From Vespula vulgaris (Eukaryota; Arthropoda; Insecta; Hymenoptera; Vespidae): a stretch of DNA of 64,000 nucleotides. Within the stretch, counting starts at the first letter, position 1. Each line of letters begins with the position of its first letter. Location of the stretch: positions 9,680,400 to 9,744,399 of the forward strand of contig NC_066586.1 of assembly GCF_905475345.1 (NCBI RefSeq), in the 5' to 3' direction. Below the pieces are notes generated by a model that was not told where the DNA came from, made no database searches, and saw only the letters and a program-made list of their open reading frames with translations. Made by a program: the position numbers and the translations under genes. Positions 38,601-62,365 of this stretch are shown in pieces.

Positions 38601-39300
38601 TCGAACGGTACCTAGTTACATAGTTTAAACGACGAACTCGTAAGCGAGCTAGACAAAGATGAGGACGAGACGAGAACGATCTTCCAATCTCAAAATTAAC
38701 TGCGCAAGTTAGATTTTAGATTTATCGAGCGACACGATCCTTTATGTTCGCCGTATACGCCGACCGTTTTCTCTCTTCCATCGTCTCCATACGTTGCCTT
38801 TATACTCCCGTCCAACGAGTACAGCTTCTCGCGAATGCGATTACGTGCCTCTTACGATGTCTCTTCCAGAAACGCAACGTCGCGCCGGAACAAGTTGTTC
38901 CATGCGCCTTTTCTCAACTTTTTTCTAGTCTCTTCAAAAACGACTTTGAATAGAGATATCTTGAATTCTTGTGAAATTTATACAGTTTTACGTATAACGA
39001 ACTTTTTTTCAAAAAATTAATTTGTTCTGCGCATTCTGCAAGAATCGTACATTTGCGTTTAAATGGTCACATGATATCGATATTGCTTGTGTGTATTGTC
39101 AATGTTGTTTTTTATTTATTATTCAAAACGGACTTGATAATTAGACTGTTGTCAAGATAGGATATCCTTTGATCGATCAGATACGAAGAGAGCATTGAAA
39201 GAGACTGATCTTTCTCTTTTCAATGCACTTAATAGAAATCTCAAAAGAACAGGGGATCTTCTAAGAAAGTAATCCTCGAATTTTAGAATGCAGGTCTCTC
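35656..39300. other. Noncoding stretch with several CpG-richer patches
   Basis: CpG-richer patches at 36430-36800, 37340-37560, 38130-38400 and 38720-38900. A TATATATA word at 36808-36815 lies at the right edge of the first. The frames in these patches (for example minus 37274-37576 and 38146-38355) lack recognisable domains. They could be promoters or lineage-specific exons. Confidence 0.35.
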
Positions 39301-42300
39301 CGTTCGCAAGTTTACAAATCTTGAAACACCCTGAACAACATGGGATCAGATAATGCGCGAGTTTGCTTTATCTCTTGTCGGCTACCGTATATAGCTCTCT
39401 CGCTAGAGTTATCACGAGAATCCGAAGAAAGGAAAAAAAGAAGAAAAGGAAGAAGGAGAGGAAGAGACTGGTAGAGCCACGCCGCCGTTGTCGTTCTCTT
39501 ACTTCTTTTTTTCTCGCGTATCTGCATGTATATCCATGTACGTCTCTGGCACTTGCTCGCGAAAAGCAGCGGGCTTGCGTACGAGTAGCATGCGAAAGTT
39601 CTCTTCTCTGTTTCCCTCGGGTCACCTCTCTTTCTCTTATACGCGCGCACACACACACACAACGTGCATACACAATCAGTGGTTACGGTGCTCATGGCAC
39701 AGACCTCATTTACAGTCTCGGACGCGACGCGACTCGATGCGTTCTGTATCGCATCGTTGACGAGCGCTTCTCGAGTTTGAATGCATTGTGATTGCATTGT
39801 GTCGGAGAATAGACCTTCTTGCTCCGATATATCCGTTCCTTCCTGACAGGACGCAATTGTGCGAATGGAAATCTTTTTTCCTTTGCTCGCATATAGAATG
39901 TGAGAAAGAGAAAGAGAGAGAGAGAAAGGGAGGGAGAGGGAGAGAGACTCGCGATCTATCCTTCGCACGTACACTCCAAACTTCCTATGAACTATTTCAA
40001 ATGGTGAGATTTTAATACCACATAACTTAGACTGTAATCTTTCAGAAATTATGATCCTAATCACTCTCCTCGAGACCATTCGTCGAGCCTTTACTAACAC
40101 TAATTACTTACGGTACTATGGTCCAGGAATTCTTTCTCTTGTTAATCGTTAGACTAGAAGATATAACAGGCCCTTTTACCTCAGTGACAGTCTTCGGCTT
40201 ATCGACGGCAAAATATTATTCATCTCGGTTCAAGGTTATTGTATCTTTCATCAAAATCGAGTTAATTCGTGCTGACGGCTAGCACAGATAGAGGTAGGGA
40301 TAGTTAAGAGGTCCCTTTTAACCGTTTACTATCTCGTGTCTCGAGGACAACGACGGTGCCAGGTACCGATGTTGGTTAGGTCGAAATGTACGATTCGAAG
40401 TACGGTCTCGAATACTTACCTCTAGCTGCGAGAGTCGATCGTCTTCCTAAGAATTAGATAAGTTCCTTTATTGGTGATCGGATCACTGCGGGAGCGGCAG
40501 CGCCAGCAGCAAGTTCAAGGTTGCTTCGTTAAAAATAGCCAAGCTTGGCGAAGTCAAGAGAAAGCCGGGAGATGAAGAGGGCAGAGGAATGCGGCAAAGG
40601 TAAAGATGGAAGAAGAGAGTTACTGTAGTTGCTTACTGCTTCTATTACCGCTGGAACCCATCCGGAAATGTACTGAAATGTATAAATCTATCGGCCGATC
40701 GCTTGATTCAAGATGGCCAATCGATCGATCAATCGAATTTTGATTGGTATCGATAGATCTTGAAGAAAATATTTGACAGGCTTTTATTTTGATAAATTAC
40801 GATAGAAGAAATATTTTGATACAAACAATAAGTGACCACAAATTTAATACGCGTCCTATGATATCGATTGAAAAATAAAAAATTCTTCAGTAAATAATGT
40901 TAAAACGTGTTCACAAATCTTTTTAAAGAAAGAGATCAGAGTGGAAAGAACCGTAAAAGAGCTATAACGGTTTTCATATTTCATGAAAAAGATAATAAGT
41001 CCGTGTCTTCTTCCACGAGAGATGATCGTCTAAATAAGCGACACGATCTTGTTTCCATGAACGAACATGCTCGCGCGTGCACGCTTTTGATATTCTTACC
41101 TGCTGCTTCTTAAAGTGACGAAGGAAGTTATAAGCAAGTCGAGCGTGTCAACGGTTCTGCCACGCGATCTACGTTGTGTGCTACCTCTCGGTTGTGTTTT
41201 ATAACTCGAAATATCGTAAAGTGGGTAAAGAGCACGTTAGACATGCACGAGTTTCGTTACGTGACTCAGTATCGAAGAAAAAGAGATTTACAGCGGAGAC
41301 AATAATGGCCGCGATAACTCGACTTCATGACGACGCGTGTGCGATCGATAAACTGAATATTTATTACTACAAAAAATAGTGAGTACAATTATGTAGATAT
41401 TAAAAAACGTTACAAAATAAAACGTTCATCGGAGGATGTGTGTACGATCGTAGATTCTGGAGTGACGACTTACAAATTTATTATTTTATCACTACGTGTC
41501 ACGATTTATTAAAATATGTAATTAAGAATGATCTCTACTTGTTCATGTAATCCATAAAAAAGACGTGCCACGTAATCCTTCCCATCCAGGATTCTACGAA
41601 GACAAACTGAAACAAATAAGAGACATCTACCTACCATCATGAAAGATTACTCGTTATCAGTAGTATTTCTCCTCGATCTCACAAAATTTTTATTCTCATT
41701 GCAGTTTATTCTCAATTGCATGTAATGCATAAATTTTTTTATAATATGTGTATTTATATTTATTTATAGGTACACTTAAGGTATAAGGGCGAAAATCGAA
41801 AATAGGGGCTGCGTCAAACGCAATTCGATCATCCCCGTTCCTTTCTTGGTTCTACCCACTTCTAAAATTATAACATCGACGAGATCGTCGGTGATACCCT
41901 AATTATATATTCATTTTTGTCTACCTACGCTCAGGAAATTTATATCTTACTTTTTTCTCATTGCTCATTGTAGAATCAATCACACAAGATTTGATCGATT
42001 ATCATCTTCTTTTTGAAAAATTACAAAATAAGAATAAGAAAAATTGTAGTTACGTACTTAGAAATTCTGCTGCGCTGATTACGTTTCTAACATTGTATTA
42101 ACAACGTAAAAAATTAATTGAGAAGAAATGGATTATTTTCTTCGACGAAAGAAAAAGGACGAGAATTCGTTTGCGCGATTTGACGGATCACGAGAATTTT
42201 TTCATCTCTTCTATTGCATCTTACTATTGCATCTCTTAAAGGAAAGAGAAAATAAAAAAAAATTATTACAAGGATAAAATTCTATAAGGGAGCCAATCCA

Positions 42301-45044
42301 ATTCTCTCTTCTTGATATCCCTTTTCTCTTTCCTTTTACTTCTTCGTATCTTTCTCTAGCGATCTTATGTGATTGATCCCTTTTGGAGCTCCTCTTTCTA
42401 CGATTAGTTGTATCCAGAACACAATTGTGCTTATCGATCGTATTGTTTCTTTCCTTCCTTTTTATCATTTTTTTTTTGTTATTTACTTTAAAAACTACTG
42501 TAAGAGACATACTTAGAAATAAGTGAAAACAATCGTCTGTCTGGTGCTTCCAAGTCGCGCACAATGAAGCATACTTTCTCTCTATCCTTCTTTTTCTTAA
42601 TTTCGGAGCACGGATTTCTTTTTAGAACAAAGTTCAAAAAAAAAAAAAAATAAAGAAAAAAATACGAAGAAAAAGAGAAAGAGAAAACTAACAAAAGATG
42701 GATAGGATGAAAGAAAATAGATATCGATTTTGATCAATTTAAAGGAAAATTAAAAAAAAAAAATAAATAAATCGATCCGAACACCCCTTTTGATCTCTTC
42801 CACGTGCTATTCCTCTCCGTTTTCTGGCAGTTAAGTTTTCTGCCAGTTAAACAAAAGTTCCTCTGTGTATCTTATAGCAAACATTCATACGTACGTTTAT
42901 CATTTTGGAGGACAAAGCTGATGGTAATACGAACGTCTTTTTTACGAATGCATATTTCATAGTTTAACTATGAAATATTATCGGCATTCTTTATATTACA
43001 TTCTTTACCGCTAATCAAGTATTTTCATTACCCACTTTCTTTCTTGATTTCTTTCGCTCTCATTTTTCTCTTTACTCTATTCTTTTAAACTAATCTCCTC
43101 TCTCCTCTCCCTAAACCTCCCTCCCTCCCCCCGCCTCTCTCTATTCCTCGCTTATTTTTTTGTATTATCACGTACGTGAAATTTCTCTTTTTCATGCGAT
43201 CAATAAAGATCTTTACGTAATTACAATTTTATCGAAAAATAGGACGTTATTCTCTTTCGCTCTTTCAATCTTTTATATAGCTATCTAAAATCTTTCGATA
43301 CACGTGATTTTTCCTGTTGTTCTCTCCCTGTTTTTCTTATTCAAAATTGTTTAAAAGCCACGAACAGAAAGAACACTTGGTAGAAAAAGTTTACGACGAT
43401 GTCGCGACACAATTACAGTAACTTTTGATTGGTGTACTCCAGCTCGTACGGTTTACTACTTTGAACGACATCGAAACATTCGTATTTCATTTTCAATTTA
43501 TCGAACGTAGCCACGACGAATTAACGAGTATTTCGCTAATCGCAGCTTACCGTCCGGAATGTTTGCAATTCTGATCGCTTCCGATAATAATTTCTATTCC
43601 ATCTTTCTTCGCAAATAGGAAAATTTTGTCGTAAAGTTCGCAAACAACAATCGTGATGAGTGGTCCTATTTAAATCAATGCACACTTAGGTATCATAATG
43701 ATTTGCCTTATAACTAATTGCTAAATCTTACAAGAACGCGTAAAATTACAAATAAAGAAAAAGCATAGAGTGCGAGTAACATGTAGATCATATCTCTTTC
43801 GTCACGATCGACTCTCTGCCTTACGGAATTATTACCATCTAATCAGCCTTTACTTCGTACAACTTGGTGCTGGTATTATTGTTCGTTGAAACGATTCAAT
43901 AATATATCGCTGGTAAAATATTATATATGTACGTACGGACGCTGGTAATTTTGTTCAAATTCCCTTAAACGTAACGAAAGAAAACGAGCTTCTTTGTTTA
44001 CATTGTTTCATCACCCTAATTAATATCTAAATAATCTTTATATGAATAGGAAAAAAGTCGAAGGTAACGTAATATCTCGTACAGAATATTTCAATATTTA
44101 AAGGCTACATTTACGCTCTTAATCTATTATTTAAAATACTTTTTTTTTATTTAAAAAGAAGAAAAACAGGACTAAAAGAGAATTTCATCGATATATCATC
44201 GTAGCAATGACAGCGATTCTACAAAAAAGAAAAGTGTAAACGCGATTAAAAGAGAATAAAAAGAATGTTTCGATGGCACGTAACATCATTTAAAATCGCT
44301 GAAATTCAAAAGATGCCATACGGATTATTATGAGTTTCTATAACTGAATTAGTCTGTACGAGATTATCAAATAAAGAGAGATTAAAAAAAGAAAAAAAGA
44401 TAAAAAGAAAAATGACAAAGATACAAGAAAAAGAAGAAAAATGACCGGCGCCAATCGCTCGCTTCTACTCCACAACGAGTGCAATAATATACATTTAGTA
44501 CAGACATTGTAGAATATATGCAAAATATTCAAAACTCGTACAAATATGTATTCATACAAACACGGTTTAAAAGGATACAACAAATTCAGTCACAATAGAT
44601 GACCATCTTTGATAAAACGAGTCTAAGAAGAATAAAACGTGTCAAAACTCCCAAGAGACAATATTTTCACGAACATTTTTCTACTTTCTTTCTTCCTCTT
44701 TCCTCTATTCTTGTTGACGTTTTAGTATTCCCCTCTTTCAGTGAACCGCTTTCTTTCCCGCGTCTTCTCGAGCAATCTCTTTCCCTGAATACGGTACTAC
44801 TAAATCCGCTTTCCCTTACGGGTCGGACTTTGTACCTTATGATCGACGCCTTCTTTGCGTTCGTTTCATCTGGATTTTACTTCAAATGTGGAGAATCAGG
44901 GAGATTACGGAGAAGTTGGGATTCAGGAACGGAATGAAAAGTGTTGCGAGCTCGGAATCTGTGAAAGAGCGTCTTTGACGATTCCAGTACTTCTTTTATG
45001 TAAAGTCTTGATGCTATGTATTCTCGCCCGCTTTTGCTTTTTTT
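39301..45044. other. Noncoding stretch downstream of Smg6
   Basis: Includes GA-rich DNA at 39905-39950 and minus-strand donor-like words at 40410-40420 and 41095-41103. The 262-codon minus frame at 39312-40100 crosses a GA tract and is not credible. No gene recognised. Confidence 0.45.
39905..39950. repeat. GA-rich microsatellite
   Basis: Interrupted GA/GGGA tract. Confidence 0.9.
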
Positions 45045-45405
45045 TTTAATTTTCTTTTCTAAAGACGTACGTAGAAAAATTTTGAAAAAATGGCATATTT
45101 TTGCAAAGAGGAAAAAACAAGAGGAAAAGTAACAGGATATGCGGGTTCGAGTTTCTTTTTTTGGGGAGAGGGGGAAAGGACGAACTTACGTAAAAAAATC
45201 GCGTTCTTCGTTAACGCGCTTTCCCTTCGTAAAGGGTCCATCGATGTGACGAGAAGTGCTCTCCTTTCTTTTTTTCTATTTTCTTCTTTCATTCCTCTTC
45301 CTTCGCTTTGCTTTTGGTCTAAGTTGATGGTCTTAGTTTGCGCGGCGGGGGGACGGGATATTTGTTTCGTCAGTGGGAATATTTGGTCACAATGTCATCG
45401 TCGTC
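45045..45405 (-). terminator. Putative Smg6 3' UTR with ATTAAA poly(A) signal
   Basis: The first poly(A)-type hexamer I see downstream of the Smg6 stop is ATTAAA, read on the minus strand from 45050 down to 45045. It would give a 3' UTR of roughly 370 bases. The call is positional; T-rich runs in the area make chance occurrence likely. Confidence 0.3.
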
Positions 45406-56160
<10,755 letters not shown>

Positions 56161-57319
56161 CTGAGAACAATGTCGGCTTGTGACAGCACAACGCGAATGC
56201 CAAGTAACCATTGTTACGACAAAGGATAAAGAAAGTAATGAGCCTCCTAATGTCGATTTGCGTCGTGGGACGATAACCGATATAGTATACGGGATTGCTT
56301 TGAATTAAACTCTTCTTGAAAGATCACTTTATGAGGTTTTCATGTTTCTCCTTATGGCCAAAAGTAGTTGGTGTTTGTATAATTTTCTATTTCATTGAGA
56401 TAATCGATGATAATTCGTTCTTATCTATGCTCTTTTATGCTGTTGTGATTTATGATTTATACCTTTTATTATTTCATCTTCTTAATTAATGATTTCCTTA
56501 ATGGAAGGATTAGATCTTCGAAAAGTGAAGGAGAATATGTATATGCGGTGTTCTTTCAGTGACAAGATGCTCGGCCTGGCGGAAAGCATGCGAAGAACTC
56601 GACGACAAGTCTAATTGCTCGTGGAAGTACACGAACGGAATGCAGAAGCAGTAATGGGCCGTACACACCGAAACGTATCGAAGATAATACGCAAATGTTA
56701 CGCACGTATCAACGATTTTCTCTCTTCCTTTATCTTTTTTGGCAAGAATTCGAGACATCTCAAAATTCGACTTTCGTCTCTATCTATTCTCGACGCATCG
56801 CCACTCGAGCATATTACTCGCAATTTCTATTCCGTGTGGCGCAATATCGGCATAACAGGGCCACTCTCGCGCTTTCCACCGAATCTCGAATCGAGTACGA
56901 ATTCGATGTTAAGTTCCTCAGTTCTCTTTTTCTGATTGTTCGTTGTCGTTGTTAAAACGCGATCGATAAGTTAGCTTACTTATAGCCAATATGTCGAGTT
57001 GTTTAAGATAAAGTGTAGGATTTAGGATTCTTCGGACAAAAATTCACTTCGAGTGTCGATATATCTACGATGTACGTACATGAGTGAGTCAATAATTATT
57101 CGCAATGTAATAGTATTCTTTTTTACGTTGATTATACTATCAACGAGTATTTATGCATTAGTGTTCCTTCTATTACGGCTGTCAGATTTTGAACACGTTA
57201 AATTGGTTACATTTTGTTTATTATGATATTAACAATGCCCACTCTGTTTTACATTTTACAACAAAGAAGAGTAGCGAGAAATTATTCGTTTTTTTGTGGT
57301 CTGAAGATGTACCAATGAA
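56161..57319. other. Probable Smg6 intron or upstream sequence, no exon recognised
   Basis: No further Smg6 exon could be identified. Short frames near 56510-56955 on both strands have no recognised domain. Confidence 0.4.
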
Positions 57320-57450
57320 TGGATGGCTCAAAATCTCAGCCGAAAGCTTCTTTTCTGAGAGTATAACGAAAATTGTGCAATGATGGAACAAGTATGTTGA
57401 GAAATAATGTTATTGGAAGTATTATGTTTTTATTGAAATAAATTTATAAT
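57320..57450 (+). pseudogene. Possible mariner transposase C-terminal relic
   Basis: The translation reads NGWLKISAESFFSESITKIVQ in part, then after a stop WNKYVEK. This resembles the end of mariner transposases (WLxxxxxxFFxxGIxKLxxRWxKCVExxGxYx). Short and interrupted; no TIR found. Confidence 0.45.
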
Positions 57451-58227
57451 TGTATCGCGTATAATTATTAACTTTCATATCACCGAAAACTTTTCAAGTT
57501 TGTCCATTTTCCTATATCCATGTCAACATGAAGAATATATCGTATAGTGAAGTTGGACGAAGGTATAGAAAGAATCCAACGTTAAAATTTTTATAAATTG
57601 CACGAAATCAGCATAGATGACATTGGACATTTACGAGGAACAATAAGTCGTCGTCACATCCTGGAATACAACTTACTCGTATTCGAAAGGCACTTGAATA
57701 CCTCGCTACGGACGTAACGTTCGCTCAACTAGACAGCGACTCCGTGAATGAATGGGGACACCTGTTCCGATATTCAGGTGGGTATGTCGGCTTATTCATA
57801 AGCGAATACGTAAGCCGTTTGTTCTAGTTATGGGGAACGGCGCTTTTAATCTTCAATTGATCAGGACACATATAAGCATCGAAAGGGAAAACAGACTATA
57901 ACGAGTATCGACCGAAATTATTTAAATGAAACATCTCTCAATAGTTCGAACGTAGAACAGTTCAGAAATTGATAACTTATTAGAAAATTTTTTAACGTTA
58001 GAAGAAAGATGATCTATAGTTTATTGGATATAATGAACATACGATGAAATTATTAGAATTGTAATACCTAATAATATTTGGTCCATGTAATTAAATAACT
58101 TCAACATAAAAATTCGTTTTCGATATCCCTGATTCTCTTATTACCAACATGCACACTTTTAAAAAGCACTTATGTAGGAGCGAACGTCTCCATTTCATGT
58201 AGTAAGATTCGTGGTAAGGTTAACCTA
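57451..58227. other. Noncoding, no gene recognised
   Basis: A GC-richer patch at 57660-57840 has a minus-strand GTAAGT word at about 57680, but its frames contain stops. Confidence 0.45.
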
Positions 58228-58315
58228 AGGACTTAGATAGCTCAGTGGTTATAGAGCAGTCACACGAAAAGCGAAATAGCCGGATTCAAATTCCGATCCA
58301 GACTATCCGAAGAAC
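58228..58315 (+). pseudogene. Degenerate tRNA-derived sequence (SINE head or tRNA pseudogene)
   Basis: TAGCTCAGTGGTTATAGAGCA is a near-perfect D-arm/A box with one extra base, and CGGATTCAAATTCCG is a T-arm with B box at the right distance. The anticodon stem does not pair and no matching acceptor stem is present. Hence a pseudogene or SINE head, not a working tRNA. Confidence 0.6.
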
Positions 58316-58883
58316 CAACTTTCTTTGTAAATCTTATAATTTGGAAAGGAACAGAGAAATTGACAAAAAGTGTATCATAAGCCTGAAAGTAATAAGAAAA
58401 ATAGCGCATAGGATGATTATGACCTATAGTGATATCTTACCGTTTTATTATTTTCATAATCGTTTGTTTTATGAAATATAATGTTTTTCTAATTCTTTCA
58501 TTGAAGCTTCTATTTTAAAATACTTCCCTTTCCTTTTACACATATCTTTTTATTAGTTTGGATGAGAAAAGCACTACTGTACAATCTTTTCGATCTTCGA
58601 GGAAACATCTACCTGTTAACTAACAACGTAATTTTGTTTTCACGAGGTACTTATGAACACTTACATGTTCTTTTTCATTCTCTAACGACTCATTAAAAGT
58701 TACGTAACTGATACAAAATATTTCTTCCCTTTGAAGTATTCACGGATGTTTAAAATACTTTAGCTGATACGGTTTGGTTTCGTCTTTTCTCTTCTATCTT
58801 TTTGAAACGCATACCTTCATTCTCGTTATCGTACTCGTCACTTTTTCTTCTCGATACACGTACACGACATTTGTGTACGATCC
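58316..58883. other. Noncoding, no gene recognised
   Basis: AT-rich; may include a SINE body after the tRNA-like head, which I cannot delimit. Confidence 0.4.
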
Positions 58884-58884
58884 T

Positions 58885-58955
<71 letters not shown>
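58884..58955. repeat. (GA)n microsatellite
   Basis: About 35 GA units with a single interruption, followed by a GGGA-rich run to about 59012. Confidence 0.97.
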
Positions 58956-58957
<2 letters not shown>

Positions 58958-59053
58958 GGGAAGGGACAGAGGAAGAGAGGGAGGGAAGGAAGGAGAAAGG
59001 GAGAGGGAGAGGTAGCCCTCGTCCGACGAGTGTCTGGCTGGTCTGGCTAGTCT

Positions 59054-59104
59054 GCCCTCCTCAGTTGCCCTCCTCAGTTGCCCTCCACAGTTACCCTCCT
59101 CGCC
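59054..59104. repeat. 13-bp minisatellite (GCCCTCCTCAGTT)
   Basis: About four tandem units, the last two degenerate, in a GC-rich patch at 59010-59340 next to a GA tract. Confidence 0.88.
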
Positions 59105-59826
59105 TCCTCCATCGTGTCTTCTCGTGAGAACCCGCTTTGTATCACGCATCGCGGTTCTAACGCCCGCGCATATTAAGCACACACCGACGTTCTTTCCATA
59201 CACCACCAACAACGGTCTTCAGCTCGTGGTAACATTGTAAATGCGCAACACTCGCAGAAACTTACTCGCACCATTAGGTGGAACGGCCAAGCATAAGAGC
59301 AAGTGAGATGCAGAACACACGTGGTTTGACACGGACGATGAGGAACCGACACGGGTCCTCCTTTTAGATTGCTTTTTTTTCTTTTCTCTTATTTTATCAT
59401 CCAGTTTGCCGACGATTTTAACGAAATGAATATGACTTGCTTTCTTTTGGTTTATCCGTCTGTCTACTTCTCCCTCTTAACCTTTTCGTTTCCATTATTT
59501 CAGAATAACGAGAAAAGCGAACATTTTGCACAACACATATTTTTATAAAATATTTATTTTACATATATATAAACATTTATATATGTATCATTAGACATCA
59601 TTGTATAGGAATTTAATGTTGAAATAATGTTTAAGATATTTCCTTACTAAAGATGATTTGATGAATTGTTAAAAGTTCGCAGTATACTAACCATAGTTAC
59701 CTAATAAAATTCTGTTGAAGTAAAAAACTCTATATGAATGTAGCATATTTTGATATTTTCATATTCATTTATAATTTGTTCTATATTAATTTTATATAAT
59801 TTAAATAAGAAATCAATAATTTATAT
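59105..59826. other. GC-richer patch, then AT-rich noncoding DNA
   Basis: The 59105-59345 part is CpG-richer and contains a minus-strand donor-like GCGA|gtaagt at about 59268-59273, preceded by about 34 stop-free codons. No domain recognised. Confidence 0.35.
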
Positions 59827-60100
59827 CAGAGATAGACAACTTTTTTTGCCGCGAATCACACCGTCTTCACCATCAATTAATCCGTATTCCTGCTATTTAA
59901 ATTCACTAGCTACCATTCCAACCGATTATCCATGAATAGAGAGAAGCCGTACAGTTCACGAGGTATGTGAAATAGTGTGGGTCGTTTTCTCTCACCTTAC
60001 TGAGAGACAAGCAAGTAGGAGAAGAAACCTCATGCTGTCCGCCACATAGTGGACCACACAGTAATTCTAGCGACGAATAATTCAAATTAATCAAATTAAT
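59827..60100. mobile_element. Possible hAT-derived fragment
   Basis: It begins CAGAGATAGACAACTTTTTT, similar to hAT termini of the form CAGxGGTxGGCAAAxTTTTT, and continues with GCCGCGAATCACAC, resembling the GGCCGCGGGCCACA seen in such elements. No matching right end was located. Confidence 0.3.
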
Positions 60101-61026
60101 AAGTATAAGCTTCTTATATCTTTTATTTTTTAATAATAGACATACAACTAATAGATGTTTATAATTATGAAAATTATGAAATTCATTATATAAATAATTT
60201 TCTCTAGTGTAAAATAAATTCACATTAGTATGTCATTTTTTAAGTGTGATGAATACGCGGTCTATTTAATAACAATTTATGTGTAATTTATCATTAAATT
60301 TTTAGATCTCATTATTAAAAGTCTGGAAATCTAATCACTATCTGATTTTTGGAAAATTTCAAAGTTATCATTAGTATCGTGATTAGAATCACAATGTATT
60401 GGTGAAAGTCTGGATCAGCTAATAAATTGACAGTCTCTTTGTTTAACGCCATTTCTTATCTTTACTTCATTATCGTTATTTCTGATATAATAAATATAAT
60501 CGGAGTGGATAAAAAATATTGAAATGCAAAACAAATCTTTTATTTTGTTTTTTCTAGACATTTTTCATGTATTTAATATTCTATATTTTTAAAAGTCTTT
60601 ATTTCTGGATTTTAGGGCTTCCCCTGCCAGCATTTCTATAGTTTTAATGACATTTTTAATAATATCCCTAAAATAATATTATTAGAACTAATGTCATGAA
60701 AATGTTTGTCTTAAGAACTTACGAAAAAAATGTTTAAACAAAATAGGTTGCAATATTACCTTTCAATATCTCCACAAAAATATTCTAAAGTACGCAAAAT
60801 AAAGATACGTTCAGTTATACGCATAGCAGAACGCATAAAGAAATACTAACACAGGCAGACAAATATTGCAATTTTTATTCCAAGTTCTTTATGCATATGG
60901 GAAAATCCTTCTGCTAAGGTATTATTTTATAATAATAAGTAGATATCTGTTACCTGAGAAGCAGATAAAACCAAAATTTTTTTATTCTAAGAACATTCAA
61001 TTTTATAATTATTCGTCGTTAGAATT
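60063..61026. repeat. Inverted 20-mer pair
   Basis: AATTCTAGCGACGAATAATT at 60063-60082 and its reverse complement with one mismatch at 61007-61026. Two oppositely oriented copies of a dispersed repeat are the simplest reading. The DNA between is AT-rich without genes. Confidence 0.7.
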
Positions 61027-61940
61027 GTTATTTGTTACTGTACGTTAGTCGTCCATCCACGATTTACAGTACAATAAAGTATCAGATGTTACACTCTGCG
61101 GTAAAGTGTACATTTATGATTCAACTGTTCCGTACAGCATATTAACGGCCGTTGTAGCGTTATAGCGAAAGGGTTAACAAATGAAAATATAAATAAATAA
61201 AAAATGTAAACAAGAAAAGTTTGACCAAAATTATTCTCATATAAACATTGATCTTATATTTGAAAATATTTTAAAATTAAATTTTTTTATCCACTCAATT
61301 TAGTAAACTGTTAGGATTTATAAGGATCTCATAAATCCAAGAAGAAGAAAAAGGGATGCGCACGATCGTCTGCGCCGATGCTGAATGAACGACAGTAGGT
61401 AACCATGAAATGAGTGAAAAAATTCGGTTGACGGCAAAGAGAATGGTCAGCATATTAAACGCAAACCATGCGAGTGCGTGCAAAAGAGACTTTTAAAAAT
61501 TCCACAAATATGGCAGTAACTGTTGTTTGAAAGTAGTATACGTATCTTGGCAACAGAGATATAATTTAAATATAATCTAAATAATCAGCTAGTGAACTGC
61601 ACATTTCTAAACTTTATTAATTATTGATTTGCAACAATCTGTATCAGGATTAAAATTTAGGACGATAAATGAATAAATTTTGAATCTGTATTAGAATTAA
61701 AATTTAGAACGATATTTGAATATGTGAATATGTGAAATACAGTAAAAATGTAGTGCAAACGAATCAAAAATGAACACAGGCGAATATAAAGCATACACTA
61801 TTAGAAGCACAAAGGTTCAAATAGTAAACGAATTTTTACAAAGCTAAGAATGTGTACAAGACAGACTGCATTCCTGAGATCTTTGCCGACGAAAAATAGA
61901 GGAATATGATTAAAATGTTTAAAAAGTGAGAACTTTCAGA
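61027..61940. other. Noncoding, no gene recognised
   Basis: Short minus-strand frames (61295-61483, hydrophobic) lack identifiable domains. The right end may include eroded mariner sequence. Confidence 0.4.
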
Positions 61941-62365
61941 TTTACGTTTAACATTAAGAATAATCAGTATTATGGTAAAGAATTCGCCTTGTCTGGTTAA
62001 ACATTGCAAACAGGTAGATGCTTCACCATGACAAATTCGCATTATCTTCATTCTGCATTATCGGTCACAGAATTTTTGTCTAGAAACGGCATTCCAGTAA
62101 TTCTGCTCTTCATTAAATCTGAATATTGCAGACTTTTCTTTCCTAACTAAAATTCAACCTGAAAGATCATCATTATGGAAATGCGAACATCCAAAGAGCT
62201 GTGATAGAACAGTTGAAAACGATAACACTAAACGTCTTCTAACATTGCTATAAGGAGTGGAAGAAGCATCTCCAACGATGTATAGCCTCCAAAGGAAACC
62301 ACTTTGAAGTTGATAATGTGGTTTTGTCAATCTCTTTCAAATACAGAGTTTTCTAGTAACAGTCT
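61941..62365 (+). pseudogene. Mariner transposase C-terminal half, decayed
   Basis: In order: LVKHCKQ, WMLHHDKFA (normally WLLHHDNAPAH, carrying a catalytic Asp), HSALSVTEFLSRNGIPVI, a shifted stretch equal to the YSPDLxPCDFFLFPKLK block, NLKDHHYGNANIQRAVIEQ with LKTITLNVF, CYKEWKKHLQRC and IASKGNHFEVDNVVL. This is the full order of a mariner transposase C-terminal half. Frameshifts and stops make it dead. The DNAPA and D34D blocks are eroded. Confidence 0.88.

Noticed and set aside
39312..40100. 262-codon open frame on the minus strand
   Set aside because: It crosses a GA tract (Ser-Leu repeats), has no recognisable domain, and overlaps equally open frames on the other strand in CpG-rich DNA.
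58228..58315. Functional tRNA gene
   Set aside because: A and B boxes are good, but the anticodon stem and acceptor stem do not pair.
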